DNA of 64,000 bases, taken from assembly GCA_902570695.1 (NCBI GenBank), contig CACFZE010000001.1:124001-188000 (forward strand). The letters are read 5' to 3'. The stretch is from an uncultured Pelagibacteraceae bacterium. GTDB lineage: Bacteria; Pseudomonadota; Alphaproteobacteria; Pelagibacterales; Pelagibacteraceae. This document shows, piece after piece, positions 20,177-29,799 of the stretch (positions are counted from its first letter, which is position 1; each line of letters begins with the position of its first letter). The translations under genes and the position numbers were made by a program. The notes below the pieces were generated by a model that saw only the letters and a program-made list of their open reading frames with translations, was not told where the DNA came from and did not search any database.

Positions 20177-20782
20177 GTGTCTACCACTGTTCCCTATTAC
20201 GAGGATTTTTCCGAAATAAAAAAGAAAATTTGGTTAATGTTAACTGATGCAGTTACTAATAGATCGTCTTCTTTTAGAATACCTGTATTTTCATGTGGAA
20301 GTGAAAGCGATATCGAAAGTAGAATTGTTGTTCTTAGAAAATCAGATGAACAAAATAATTTAGTGCAATTCCACAGTGATATTAGATCTGACAAAATTAA
20401 AATCTTAGAAAAAAATCCTAATTCTTCAATGTTATTTTATGATAAAGATGAAAAAATACAGGTTAGATTAAAAGTTGAGGCAATTATTAATCACAATAAT
20501 GATATAACAAAACAATCTTGGGAAAAAACCCAACATATAAGTCGTAAATGTTACTTAGTAGATAATGGACCAGGTACAGAGTCAGATATTCCAACATCTG
20601 GTTTAAAACCTGAATTAGATAATTTTGATTACACAAAAGAACAAAGCGAAGAAGGATATAAAAACTTTACTGTTATACAGTGTAAAATTAAATCTATCGA
20701 ATGGCTATATTTAGCTGCAAAAGGTCATCGTAGAGCTAGATTTGACATTGATAGTAATAAAGATACTTGGTTGGTACCATAA
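20177..20782 (+). CDS. Pyridoxamine 5'-phosphate oxidase-like FMN-binding protein
   Basis: PNPOx-like split-barrel sequence (RIVVLRKSD, VQFHSDIRSDKIKIL, EWLYLAAKGHRRARF); GTG start. Confidence 0.75.
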   Translation: MSTTVPYYEDFSEIKKKIWLMLTDAVTNRSSSFRIPVFSCGSESDIESRIVVLRKSDEQNNLVQFHSDIRSDKIKILEKNPNSSMLFYDKDEKIQVRLKVEAIINHNNDITKQSWEKTQHISRKCYLVDNGPGTESDIPTSGLKPELDNFDYTKEQSEEGYKNFTVIQCKIKSIEWLYLAAKGHRRARFDIDSNKDTWLVP

Positions 20783-20907
20783 TGAAAAAATATGAAGCTA
20801 TGGTTTTGTCGTGTATGGATCCAAGGTTTCAGCCAAAAGTATTTAATTATTTAGTGATCTTTTGGATTTCTATTATATTCTTTATTAGCCTGTTCGTTAT
20901 TAAATAA
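20782..20907 (+). pseudogene. 5' remnant of a beta-carbonic-anhydrase-like gene (MKKYEAMVLSCMDPRFQPKVFNYL...)
   Basis: ATG overlaps the preceding stop (TAATG); CxDxR-type CMDPRF motif; frame runs into the tail of the opposite-strand gene at about 20851 and stops at 20905-20907. Confidence 0.6.
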
Positions 20908-21798
20908 TTTCATAACTCCGGTACCGTTTCTGTCCCAATAAGTAAACTTACATCCAGATCCACCACTCCTATAGTTCCACTTACCTTTTTTAAGATCGCT
21001 TGCCTGTTTTTCTCTAAGTTTAACAAGTTTTTTGTGATTATATTTTCCCCATTCGTTCAAACATATTAACTTAAAAGGATCGTAAGGATCTTTTGACGTT
21101 GGCGTTAGATAGACTGAGTCTTCTCCTTTTGGACAACCTTCGACGTCATGAACATAAGCTTTTCCAAAAAACATATGTTTTGCATCAGTATCTTGTCCAC
21201 TTTTAAAATGAGCTTTTTTACTCATTCCAGGTACACAAGCAAAACCTCCTCCCATTGCATGATGTACTTCATGAAGAGCTGTTTTAACCATGTTATTTAT
21301 ATTTTTATTGTATTTGCTTTTAAGAAACATTGATGCCATTCCTACACCACCTTCTCCACCATCTTGGCTAGTTACATCAGCAAAAGTAAAATAAACTTTT
21401 TTTGGATTATTAAATCCATTTAACCAAAGGTAAGCACGATAGTTATTATTTATATGTTTGTGAAGTTCTTTTCTTTTTTTATCTAATCTTATGAAGGTAA
21501 CATCTAATTTTCCATCTTTTCGATAATCGTACTTATATTTTTTTACACCTGAGGACCCTTTTGTTTTTTTACTAAACTTTTCAACAAGAGCGTTCATTTT
21601 GTTAGCATATTCCTCAATTTTTCCATTTATATCCAGCTCACGATCTTTATCACTGGCTGTCAGCATATATATGAAATGAATTTGATAATCATCAGTTACA
21701 TCTGGTTGATCTTCGAAAAATCTACCAGGTTTTTCATCTGATGCGAATAATGATGAACTAAATAGTGTGATTAATAATGCTAATAATATTTTTTTCAT
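20851..21798 (-). CDS. Putative secreted zinc metallopeptidase (HEVHHAMGG), paralog of 22105-23094
   Basis: Signal peptide; KPGRFFEDQPDV; HExxHxxGG; conserved Cys. Confidence 0.7.
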   Translation of the reverse strand: MKKILLALLITLFSSSLFASDEKPGRFFEDQPDVTDDYQIHFIYMLTASDKDRELDINGKIEEYANKMNALVEKFSKKTKGSSGVKKYKYDYRKDGKLDVTFIRLDKKRKELHKHINNNYRAYLWLNGFNNPKKVYFTFADVTSQDGGEGGVGMASMFLKSKYNKNINNMVKTALHEVHHAMGGGFACVPGMSKKAHFKSGQDTDAKHMFFGKAYVHDVEGCPKGEDSVYLTPTSKDPYDPFKLICLNEWGKYNHKKLVKLREKQASDLKKGKWNYRSGGSGCKFTYWDRNGTGVMKLFNNEQANKEYNRNPKDH

Positions 21799-22085
21799 AA
21801 TCCTTTTATAATTATATTGGTCCCTTCTGAATTATCCAATCTTATTTTTTTTATTGGTTTGTATTCTTCTGAATTATACCATTCCAAAGCCCTCTCATAA
21901 CTTGGAAATTTTAGGACTATTATTCTTGGAAATTTAGTTTCACCATCAAATATTTGATATTCACCATTTCTAACCAAAAACTCTCCATTAAATTTTTTTA
22001 CAATTGGATTAACTTTTTCAATATACTCTTTATAATTTTCTGGATTGGTTACTCTTAATTGTGCAATTACATACCCTGCTGACAT
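21795..22085 (-). CDS. DUF1330 family protein
   Basis: YVIAQLRVTNPENYKEYIEKVNPIVKKFNGEFLVRNG; FPSYERALEWYNSEEY. Confidence 0.85.
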   Translation of the reverse strand: MSAGYVIAQLRVTNPENYKEYIEKVNPIVKKFNGEFLVRNGEYQIFDGETKFPRIIVLKFPSYERALEWYNSEEYKPIKKIRLDNSEGTNIIIKGL

Positions 22086-22104
22086 ATCAGAATAATTTTT
22101 TCAC

Positions 22105-23094
22105 TTAATTCCTTTGAAATATACCAAATTCTTCTTCCCATGGAGCTTCTACGTCGTCTCGTGCATAAAAACAATCTCCGCCTTCACCTCTATCATAAAT
22201 ATTTTCATAATTATGTTTTGTAAATTTCCATTTTTCATTTGGCATACAAGTAACTTCAAAAGGATCAAAAGGTGTATCTGATGTAGGTGTAAAATAAACA
22301 CTGTCCTGCATGTTTGGACAAGTTTTATTATTATGACCCCAATAGTCATCATTCTTTGGATCTAAAGTATGATTTGTTCCATCACCCGATCTACTCATCA
22401 TGTCTTTTGTTTTTTTAGTATTGTGTCCTTCAGTAAAATTTGGTGAACATTTATAAATTCCACCCATAGCATGTAAAATCTCGTGTAAAATAAAATAACC
22501 AACCTCTTTATTATTAAGTGGGTATTTTTTTTGATGTTTAGAAAATACACTAAAAATTGGAAATCCACCAGAAAATGGCCAATCTTTATGAGTAAAATCT
22601 CCAAAGTTAAAATATATTTTTTTAGGATTGTTCATTCCGTTATTAATAATGGATCTTCCAAAGACATTTCCACAACTACCCCACTTAGACTTTTTCATTT
22701 CTTTCTTGGTTCTGTTTATTCTAAGAAAAGTAATATCTAACTTTCCATCTTTACGTCTATCCCATTTTAATTTCTGACCTACTCCATTATTAAAATTTGA
22801 TTTCTTGTTTGCTTTAGCAGTTGTTTTTAAAATCCATTTATCAGCAATTTCAACCCATTTTTCTAACTCTCCATTTATGTCTCCCTCTTTATCTTTGGAG
22901 TCTTTTAATAAAGTATAAACAATGTGAACTTGGAAATCATCGTTAACATCAGGCTGATCCTCAAAATACCTTCCTGGTTTTTTGTCACTATCTAAAATAA
23001 CTTGTGTTGTATCGCCATCATAACATTTGTCAGCATAAACATTTGAAATTGAGTTAAGTAAAAAAATGATTGATAATAAAATTGTTTTTTTCAT
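22105..23094 (-). CDS. Putative secreted zinc metallopeptidase (HEILHAMGG), paralog of 20851-21798
   Basis: Signal peptide; KPGRYFEDQPDV; HExxHxxGG followed by a DMM segment; DSVYFTPTS shared with the paralog. Confidence 0.7.
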   Translation of the reverse strand: MKKTILLSIIFLLNSISNVYADKCYDGDTTQVILDSDKKPGRYFEDQPDVNDDFQVHIVYTLLKDSKDKEGDINGELEKWVEIADKWILKTTAKANKKSNFNNGVGQKLKWDRRKDGKLDITFLRINRTKKEMKKSKWGSCGNVFGRSIINNGMNNPKKIYFNFGDFTHKDWPFSGGFPIFSVFSKHQKKYPLNNKEVGYFILHEILHAMGGIYKCSPNFTEGHNTKKTKDMMSRSGDGTNHTLDPKNDDYWGHNNKTCPNMQDSVYFTPTSDTPFDPFEVTCMPNEKWKFTKHNYENIYDRGEGGDCFYARDDVEAPWEEEFGIFQRN

Positions 23095-23607
23095 TTAAAA
23101 TATTGATTTTGAATAACGTTTCCAATTATCTTGGTAATGTTTTGCGTTTTCTGTTATTTTTCCTATCTCCTCATCAGTAAGTTTTCTAACTACTCTTCCT
23201 GGAGCTCCAACTACTAATGAGTTGTCTGGAATTTCTTTGTTTTCAGTTATTAATGCTTTTGCACCAATGATGCAGTTTTTACCTATTTTTGCATTATTTA
23301 AAATGACAGCTCCAATACCTATTAAACTATTGTCTCCAATTGTACATCCATGAAGCATAACGATATGACCGATAGTTACGTCTTTACCAATTCTTAAAGG
23401 GCAGCCTGGGTCAGTATGTAGAACGCTCCCATCTTGAACATTCGAACCTTCTCCAACATGAATGTTTTCGTTATCCCCTCTAATTACAGCATTAAACCAA
23501 ACACTGGAGTTTTTTTCTAAAGTTACATCTCCAATTATAGTTGCATTTGGTGCGACCCAATTTTCGCCAGAGTTTTTTGGTTTTTTATCTTCCAAATCGT
23601 AAAACAT
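23095..23607 (-). CDS. Gamma carbonic anhydrase family protein
   Basis: Hexapeptide repeats, NAVIRGDNENIHVGEGSNVQDGSVLHTD, GHIVMLHGCTIGD. Confidence 0.9.
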   Translation of the reverse strand: MFYDLEDKKPKNSGENWVAPNATIIGDVTLEKNSSVWFNAVIRGDNENIHVGEGSNVQDGSVLHTDPGCPLRIGKDVTIGHIVMLHGCTIGDNSLIGIGAVILNNAKIGKNCIIGAKALITENKEIPDNSLVVGAPGRVVRKLTDEEIGKITENAKHYQDNWKRYSKSIF

Positions 23608-23627
23608 AATTTATATATTATTACATT

Positions 23628-24182
23628 ATGCCTATTAAAACACCAGTATGTGATTTTGGAAAAAAAGCAGAAAATTTTGAATTAAAATCTACAGAGAACA
23701 AATTAATATCGTTAAATGATATCAAAGGTGAAAATGGAACGTTGATAATGTTTATTTGTAATCATTGTCCATATGTAAAAGCAATAATTAGAGATGTGGT
23801 GGAAGACTGTGCTAAGCTTAATGATTTAGGAATAAATTCAGTTGCAATATGCTCTAATGATCCAATTAATTATCCAGAAGACTCTTTTGAAAAAATGATA
23901 GAGTTTGCAATTAAACATAAGTTTAATTTTCCTTACCTAATTGATGAAACACAAGACATTGCAAGAAAATATGATGCTGTATGTACTCCAGATTTTTTCG
24001 GTTATGATAAAGATTTTGGTCTCCAATATAGGGGAAGAATAAGAGAATTAAGAGAACTAAAGCCTGTGAGATCTGGAGATAGTGATTTATTTATTGCTAT
24101 GAGACAAGTTTCAGAAACAGGCAAAGGTCCTGAAGAACAATTCCCAAGTATGGGTTGTGGTATAAAGTGGTCATCTAATTAA
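23628..24182 (+). CDS. Thioredoxin-fold / peroxiredoxin-like redoxin
   Basis: MFICNHCPYVKAI motif, redoxin-like length. Confidence 0.85.
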   Translation: MPIKTPVCDFGKKAENFELKSTENKLISLNDIKGENGTLIMFICNHCPYVKAIIRDVVEDCAKLNDLGINSVAICSNDPINYPEDSFEKMIEFAIKHKFNFPYLIDETQDIARKYDAVCTPDFFGYDKDFGLQYRGRIRELRELKPVRSGDSDLFIAMRQVSETGKGPEEQFPSMGCGIKWSSN

Positions 24183-25264
24183 TGTATTTAATAATAACTA
24201 GAACTTTCCCTCCAGAAGTTGGTGGTATGCAAAATCTAATGTGGGGACTAGCAAGATCATTATCAAAATTAGATATGGTTAAAGTTTTTGCCGATTATCA
24301 CGAAGATCATAAAAAGTTTGATGATAAAGTTTCATTTACAATTGAAAGAGTTAGCGGAGTTAAATTATTAAGAAAATATAGAAAATCTTTGCTTATAAAT
24401 GAATATTTAAATGAAAATAAAAATGTAAATTGTATCATTGCAGATCACTGGAAAAGTTTAGAACTTATAAAATCCCAAAAAAAGAAAATATGTTTAATAC
24501 ATTCTAAAGAAATTAATCACCCTAAAGGATCTAGATTAAACAAAAAAGTTTTAGAAGTTTTAAATAATGTTGATCATGTCGTAGCAAACTCAAACTTTAC
24601 GAAAAATTTAGCGGTTAGTCTTGGAGTTGAAGAAAAAAGATTAATAGTCATAAATCCAGGTGTAGATCCTGTTGAAGAAATTCCAAAAGACGATCTTAAA
24701 CAAGCAGAAGAAATGCTAAAAGGAAAAAAACAAAGACTAATTACTGTTTCTAGATTTGACAAAAGAAAAAATCATGAAAAAGTTATAATGGCTATTCGAA
24801 ATTTGAAAGAGAAATATCCTGATATTACTTACACTTGTATAGGATACGGAGATGAAGAAGAAAATTTAAAAAAATTAGTGATAGAATTAAATCTTGATAA
24901 ATATGTAAATTTTTTGAATGATATAACTAATGAATTGAAAAATGCATTAATTGCAAAATCTAATATTTTTATAATGCCATCAATAATTCACAAAACTTCA
25001 GTTGAGGGCTTTGGAATTTCTTTCATTGAGGCTGCACAATATGGAATACCGTCTATAGGTGGTAAAGATGGTGGTGCTTCAGATGCAATTATTCATAATA
25101 AAACGGGGTTAATTTGCGATGGTAACAGTCTAGATGAAATTTATTCAAGTATAGATAATTTATTTGAGGGAAATAAATATATTGAATTTGGAAAAGAGTG
25201 CAAAACACACTCCAAAAATTTTCTTTGGGATAAGATAATTGAAAACTATAAAAGAATCTTATAA
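24182..25264 (+). CDS. Glycosyltransferase family 4
   Basis: FPPEVGGMQNLMWGLAR, NPGVDP, EGFGISFIEAAQYGIPSIGG. Confidence 0.88.
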   Translation: MYLIITRTFPPEVGGMQNLMWGLARSLSKLDMVKVFADYHEDHKKFDDKVSFTIERVSGVKLLRKYRKSLLINEYLNENKNVNCIIADHWKSLELIKSQKKKICLIHSKEINHPKGSRLNKKVLEVLNNVDHVVANSNFTKNLAVSLGVEEKRLIVINPGVDPVEEIPKDDLKQAEEMLKGKKQRLITVSRFDKRKNHEKVIMAIRNLKEKYPDITYTCIGYGDEEENLKKLVIELNLDKYVNFLNDITNELKNALIAKSNIFIMPSIIHKTSVEGFGISFIEAAQYGIPSIGGKDGGASDAIIHNKTGLICDGNSLDEIYSSIDNLFEGNKYIEFGKECKTHSKNFLWDKIIENYKRIL

Positions 25265-25273
25265 AGTTAAAAG

Positions 25274-25690
25274 ATGCTAGATAAATTTAATGGAATAATT
25301 TATTTAAGTATTTTTATTTTACATTTTATTGTTTACGCCGTTTATGCTTTCAGAACAGTTGTTGCAACAAAGTCATTTTTAGATCAATACAATATTGATC
25401 AATCTGCAGCTGTGATGGTTAGATTTTTTGGAGCACCATTTATTGCATCACTTTTAGTAGCACTATACATAATGTTAATTAAAGCAGATGGTTTGGCAGG
25501 AACATGGGGTTTCTTTACATTAATTTTTGCTCAAAACGTTTTATATTTTTTAATTGGGATATATACAATTTATATAAATAAGCTTGGACATAACGAAAAA
25601 ACAAATAGCGAAGGGGTAATTGCCTCAGGAATTTTGACAGTTTTAAGCGGGATTCTTTGTTACGGTCTAGCTGATAAAATTTACATTTAA
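25274..25690 (+). CDS. Conserved hypothetical integral membrane protein
   Basis: 138-aa ORF with about 4 hydrophobic segments, downstream of the GT4 gene. Confidence 0.6.
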   Translation: MLDKFNGIIYLSIFILHFIVYAVYAFRTVVATKSFLDQYNIDQSAAVMVRFFGAPFIASLLVALYIMLIKADGLAGTWGFFTLIFAQNVLYFLIGIYTIYINKLGHNEKTNSEGVIASGILTVLSGILCYGLADKIYI

Positions 25691-27186
25691 CTTTTTTTCC
25701 TTAAAGTTGAAAAAATTTGCCAACCAACAATTGTTATTGTTATCAATAATATTATTAGAGTTATTGGCCTATCCCATAAAAAGTTAGGTGAACCATCACT
25801 TATTAAAAGTGATCTTCTCAATGTTTCCTCCATTAATCCTCCAAGTACAAAAGCTAATATTAAAGGTGGCATGGGGAAATCATAAAGCCTTAAAAAAGTT
25901 GCAACTACGGCAATACCTATCATTAGAAAAATATCAAAATTATTAAATGACATTAGATATATTCCTGTCACTGAGAAAAATAAAATTAAAGGAATTAAAT
26001 AGTTTCTAGGCACTGCTAAAATTCTAGCGATATAGGGAATTAATGGCAAATTTAAAATTAAAAGTACAACCATGCCAATGTACATTGACATTATAACCGA
26101 CCAAAAAATCTCAGGGTTAGTTTGATAAAGTCTTGGTCCAGGCTGAATACCAAATCCTAAAAGAGCTCCGAGCATTACAGCAGTTGTTCCACTTCCAGGA
26201 ATACCTAATGTTAGTAACGGAACAAAAGAACCAGAGCAAGCTGCATTATTTGCAGTTTCAGGCGCTGACAAACCATGAACGCTACCTTTTCCAAATTTTT
26301 GTTTTTCTTCTTCGTTTACGTAATTTCTCTCCATTCCATAAGCTAAGAAAGATGCAATTGTTGCACCTGCACCAGGCAAAACACCAATTAAGAAACCAAG
26401 TATTGAGGATCTAGGTATTGTTTTGGCCATTTTAATTGTTTCCTCTTTATTTACTTTAATTGAGCCTAATTCTGTTAATGAAATTTGTTTTGCAGCTCTG
26501 TTTGGATCTTTACCTCTAAAAATAATCGTTAGAGCTTCACTCATTGCAAATGTTGCCATTACAATTAATACAAAGCTTATTCCATCAGTTAAGTTCATAT
26601 TGTTAAAAGTAAATCTTGTTATATCTGACAATGAGTCTTGTCCGACGGTTGCTAGCATTAATCCTAAAACAACCATCATCATTGCCTTTAAAAACTGTCC
26701 TTTTGATGAAAATGCAGAAATGGCGGTTAAACCTAAGATCATTAATGCAAAATAATCAGGTGATCTAAAAGCTAAACTTACTTTCGACAAACTAGGGGCT
26801 GCAACTAATAAAAATATTGCAGAAATTGTTCCTCCAGCAAATGAACTATAGGCTGCAATCGCTAAAGCTTTACCAGCTTTTCCTTGTTGTGCCATTGGAT
26901 AACCATCAAATGCAGTAGCAACTGTTCCTGGTATTCCAGGTGCATTTAACAAAATAGAAGATGTAGATCCTCCAAATACTGCACCATAGTAAACTCCTGC
27001 CATTAAAATTAAACCTGTTGATGGATCAAAGCCGTAAGTAATTGGTATCATTAATGCTATTGCAGTCATTGGTCCAAGTCCAGGCAACATTCCAATTATT
27101 GTTCCAGCAAAACAACCAACCATAACCATTAAAATATTAGTTAATGATAGCGCAGTTGATAATCCAATTAGTATTCCTTCGATCAT
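25687..27186 (-). CDS. tctA: Tripartite tricarboxylate transporter large permease TctA
   Basis: GLGPMTAIALMIPITYGFDPSTGLILMAGVYYGAVFGGSTSSILLNAPG. Confidence 0.95.
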   Translation of the reverse strand: MIEGILIGLSTALSLTNILMVMVGCFAGTIIGMLPGLGPMTAIALMIPITYGFDPSTGLILMAGVYYGAVFGGSTSSILLNAPGIPGTVATAFDGYPMAQQGKAGKALAIAAYSSFAGGTISAIFLLVAAPSLSKVSLAFRSPDYFALMILGLTAISAFSSKGQFLKAMMMVVLGLMLATVGQDSLSDITRFTFNNMNLTDGISFVLIVMATFAMSEALTIIFRGKDPNRAAKQISLTELGSIKVNKEETIKMAKTIPRSSILGFLIGVLPGAGATIASFLAYGMERNYVNEEEKQKFGKGSVHGLSAPETANNAACSGSFVPLLTLGIPGSGTTAVMLGALLGFGIQPGPRLYQTNPEIFWSVIMSMYIGMVVLLILNLPLIPYIARILAVPRNYLIPLILFFSVTGIYLMSFNNFDIFLMIGIAVVATFLRLYDFPMPPLILAFVLGGLMEETLRRSLLISDGSPNFLWDRPITLIILLITITIVGWQIFSTLRKKS

Positions 27187-27677
27187 CCCATAACTCCAAT
27201 GTATTTTAAGAAAGGATCACGAAGATAAATATTTAGTAAACCATGTAATAAATACATAAATGCAGCAACAAATGGAAATGACAAAATAAACATCAGTCCC
27301 CATCTTCTTTCACCTAAGAAATAATAAGATGCAAAAAGAAATAAAGAAGTTGATATAAAATACCCAATTTTTAAAATTACAGCTGCATATATTAAAGAGA
27401 TTAATATTAGATAAATTATACTTTTATAATCTAAGTGTTTGTGATTTACCTCTGTAGTAACTTTCTCAGGTAAAATTATTTTTAAACTCGATAAAATTAT
27501 TCCTGCCCAACCTAAATATATTGGAAAAGTTCTAGCATTAAATGGTGCGTTCTCATCAAACGCAAATACTTGAATGTTGTATGCAGTGTATAGATAAAAT
27601 ACTGATAAAACTAAAAAAAGCAGTGAGATAAATTTTGTAGGACTTATTCTCACTGCTTTACATTTTTTAATAATCAA
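27183..27677 (-). CDS. tctB: Tripartite tricarboxylate transporter small permease TctB (start uncertain: TTG 27677 or GTG 27653)
   Basis: 4-TM protein between tctC and tctA. Confidence 0.85.
   Translation of the reverse strand: MIIKKCKAVRISPTKFISLLFLVLSVFYLYTAYNIQVFAFDENAPFNARTFPIYLGWAGIILSSLKIILPEKVTTEVNHKHLDYKSIIYLILISLIYAAVILKIGYFISTSLFLFASYYFLGERRWGLMFILSFPFVAAFMYLLHGLLNIYLRDPFLKYIGVMG
27613..27659 (-). terminator. 12-bp perfect stem-loop plus T-run at the 5' end of tctB (attenuator-like)
   Basis: Minus strand AAAGCAGTGAGA-19 nt-TCTCACTGCTTTTTTT. Confidence 0.8.
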
Positions 27678-27683
27678 TAAAGA

Positions 27684-28700
27684 TTATATTACTCCAAGTT
27701 TTTTCATCAGAGCTGTCATTTCAACCGTTTGTTTTTCCAAGAATGCATCAAATTTAGAACCTGGGTTATAAATATTTACCCATGCATTTCTTTTTCTAAC
27801 AGCTTCCCACTCTGGTGTTTTTTGAACATCGCCAAGCATTTTAGAGATTTTGTTATAGTCACTCATACTCATGCTTTTTGGTGCAAAGAAACCTCTCCAG
27901 TTAACAAACTGAACATCATATCCTTGCTCTTTTAATGTTGGAGCTTCTGGTGCATCACCTACTCTCTCAGGAGCAGTGATACCAATTATTCTTACTTGAT
28001 CTCTAGCACCCATTACTTCACCTAAACCAGTTGAAAGTATTTGAGTTTCTCCAGATAAAAGTCCAGCAAGTGCTTTTCCACCAGCATCATATGGAACATA
28101 AATCACATCGTTTGGATTTGCTCCAGCTGCTTGGAAAGCTAACGCACCAATTAAGTGGTCCATACTTCCTCTTACAGATCCACCAGCCATTTTAATTGAC
28201 TTTGGATCTTTTTGATACTGATCAACTGCATCTTTGAAATTTTTGATAGGTGAATTTTTTGCAACAACTATTGCACCATAATCTCCAATTACACCTGCAA
28301 TTGGTTTAACATCTTTATAAGATAATGTGCCAGTGCCTTTTACATAACCTTTGTGTCTGGTAATTGATCTTAACACCAATGGTGTTGACTGAACTAAAAC
28401 TGTATCTTTTGGAGCGTTATTGATTAGGTAAGCTAAAGCTTTACCACCCCCACCACCTGACATATTTTCAAATGATGCACTTTTCAAAAAACCAGCTTTT
28501 GTTAATGCTTCTCCAGTACCTCTAGCAGTTCCATCCCAGCCACCACCAGCACCACCACCAATTAAAAAATGTAATTTTTCAACTGCGAATGAACTTGTTG
28601 ATGAAAACAGAAGGAAAGCAGAGAATAAAACTGAAATAAAAGTTTTAATTAGTTTCATTATTTCCTCTCTTATTATATTTATGAATTCATCATTAAACAT
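27684..28700 (-). CDS. tctC: TctC/Bug family substrate-binding protein (likely start MKLIKTF at 28658)
   Basis: Signal peptide, GGGAGGGWDGTARGTGEAL, Bug fold. Confidence 0.92.
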   Translation of the reverse strand: MFNDEFINIIREEIMKLIKTFISVLFSAFLLFSSTSSFAVEKLHFLIGGGAGGGWDGTARGTGEALTKAGFLKSASFENMSGGGGGKALAYLINNAPKDTVLVQSTPLVLRSITRHKGYVKGTGTLSYKDVKPIAGVIGDYGAIVVAKNSPIKNFKDAVDQYQKDPKSIKMAGGSVRGSMDHLIGALAFQAAGANPNDVIYVPYDAGGKALAGLLSGETQILSTGLGEVMGARDQVRIIGITAPERVGDAPEAPTLKEQGYDVQFVNWRGFFAPKSMSMSDYNKISKMLGDVQKTPEWEAVRKRNAWVNIYNPGSKFDAFLEKQTVEMTALMKKLGVI

Positions 28701-28719
28701 AAGTTATAAATTTTAGTCA

Positions 28720-29799
28720 ATGCTCAAATATAATTTTTCTAAAAACATAAAGGAATATTTCTTAGCTTTAATAGGTAGTTATAAAGCATTATTTATAGGC
28801 CTTGTTGGAGGCTACATTGGTACATTAATTAATCTGCCTTTGCCATGGTTATTAGGTTCTTTAGGTTTAAATTTATGCTTTGCTTTTACGAGATACAAAA
28901 TCATCTTTCCTACTAAATTGTTAAATCCTATTTTTCTAATAGTTGGTATAATTCTAGGTGGAACTTTAAATGTAACATTATTGTATAAAATTCATTTATG
29001 GTTTTTTTCCTCAATTGCTATTGTTATTTGCACAATTGTTAGCACCATACTTGCTGGTTATTACTTTTTTAAAGTATGCAAATTTAGTAAATTTATATCT
29101 GCATTAGCAGCTTTGCCAGGAGCATTCGTTCCAATATCTGCAGCATTATTAGAATTTGGTAAATCAAAAAATGATAAAGGTGTTTTGATCCCTCAGGCTA
29201 CTAGAGTTATATTTATTGTGAGTTTCGTTCCTATTTTTTTTATCAATAATCTAGGCTTCTCAGAGATGAAAGGTTATAATTATGATAATATCTATAATGA
29301 AAGATATTTTTTAGAAATATTATTTCTGTTAGTAATCTGCTTTATTTTTGCAAATATCTTAAAAAATTATAAAATTCCATCACCTACTTTAGTTGGTGCA
29401 ATGGCTTTATCTGGAGCTTTTTATACATTCGAATTAATTAATGCCAGATTTCCAGATATATTTATAAATATTGCATTTGTATTTTTGGGAACTGCACTTG
29501 GTACAAGGTTAAATGGTTTAAAAATTAAAGAATTAATATTTTTTATGTTTCATGGAATAATAGTGAGTTCAATTTTGATTATTATTTCTATGATAACTGC
29601 ATACTTATTAACTTTTATAGGATTTGAATTTATCCCAACGTTTTTAAGCTTTGTACCTGGGGGAATACATGAAATGATTGTAATTAGTGTTGCTTACAAT
29701 ATAGACCCAATATTTGTGAGCTACCATCATTTTTTAAGAATTTTTATTATAGTTTTATTTTTACCATTTTTATTGTCAAAATTTAAGAAGGCTAACTAA
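28720..29799 (+). CDS. AbrB family (putative ammonia monooxygenase regulator/transporter-like) membrane protein
   Basis: GGYIGTLINLPLPWLLGSLGL, ALPGAFVPISAAL, FVPGGIHEMIVIS. Confidence 0.8.
   Translation: MLKYNFSKNIKEYFLALIGSYKALFIGLVGGYIGTLINLPLPWLLGSLGLNLCFAFTRYKIIFPTKLLNPIFLIVGIILGGTLNVTLLYKIHLWFFSSIAIVICTIVSTILAGYYFFKVCKFSKFISALAALPGAFVPISAALLEFGKSKNDKGVLIPQATRVIFIVSFVPIFFINNLGFSEMKGYNYDNIYNERYFLEILFLLVICFIFANILKNYKIPSPTLVGAMALSGAFYTFELINARFPDIFINIAFVFLGTALGTRLNGLKIKELIFFMFHGIIVSSILIIISMITAYLLTFIGFEFIPTFLSFVPGGIHEMIVISVAYNIDPIFVSYHHFLRIFIIVLFLPFLLSKFKKAN

Noticed and set aside
28681-28690. ATGAATTCAT palindrome between tctC and abrB as an operator
   Set aside because: 10-nt palindrome in AT-rich DNA is not significant without comparative data.
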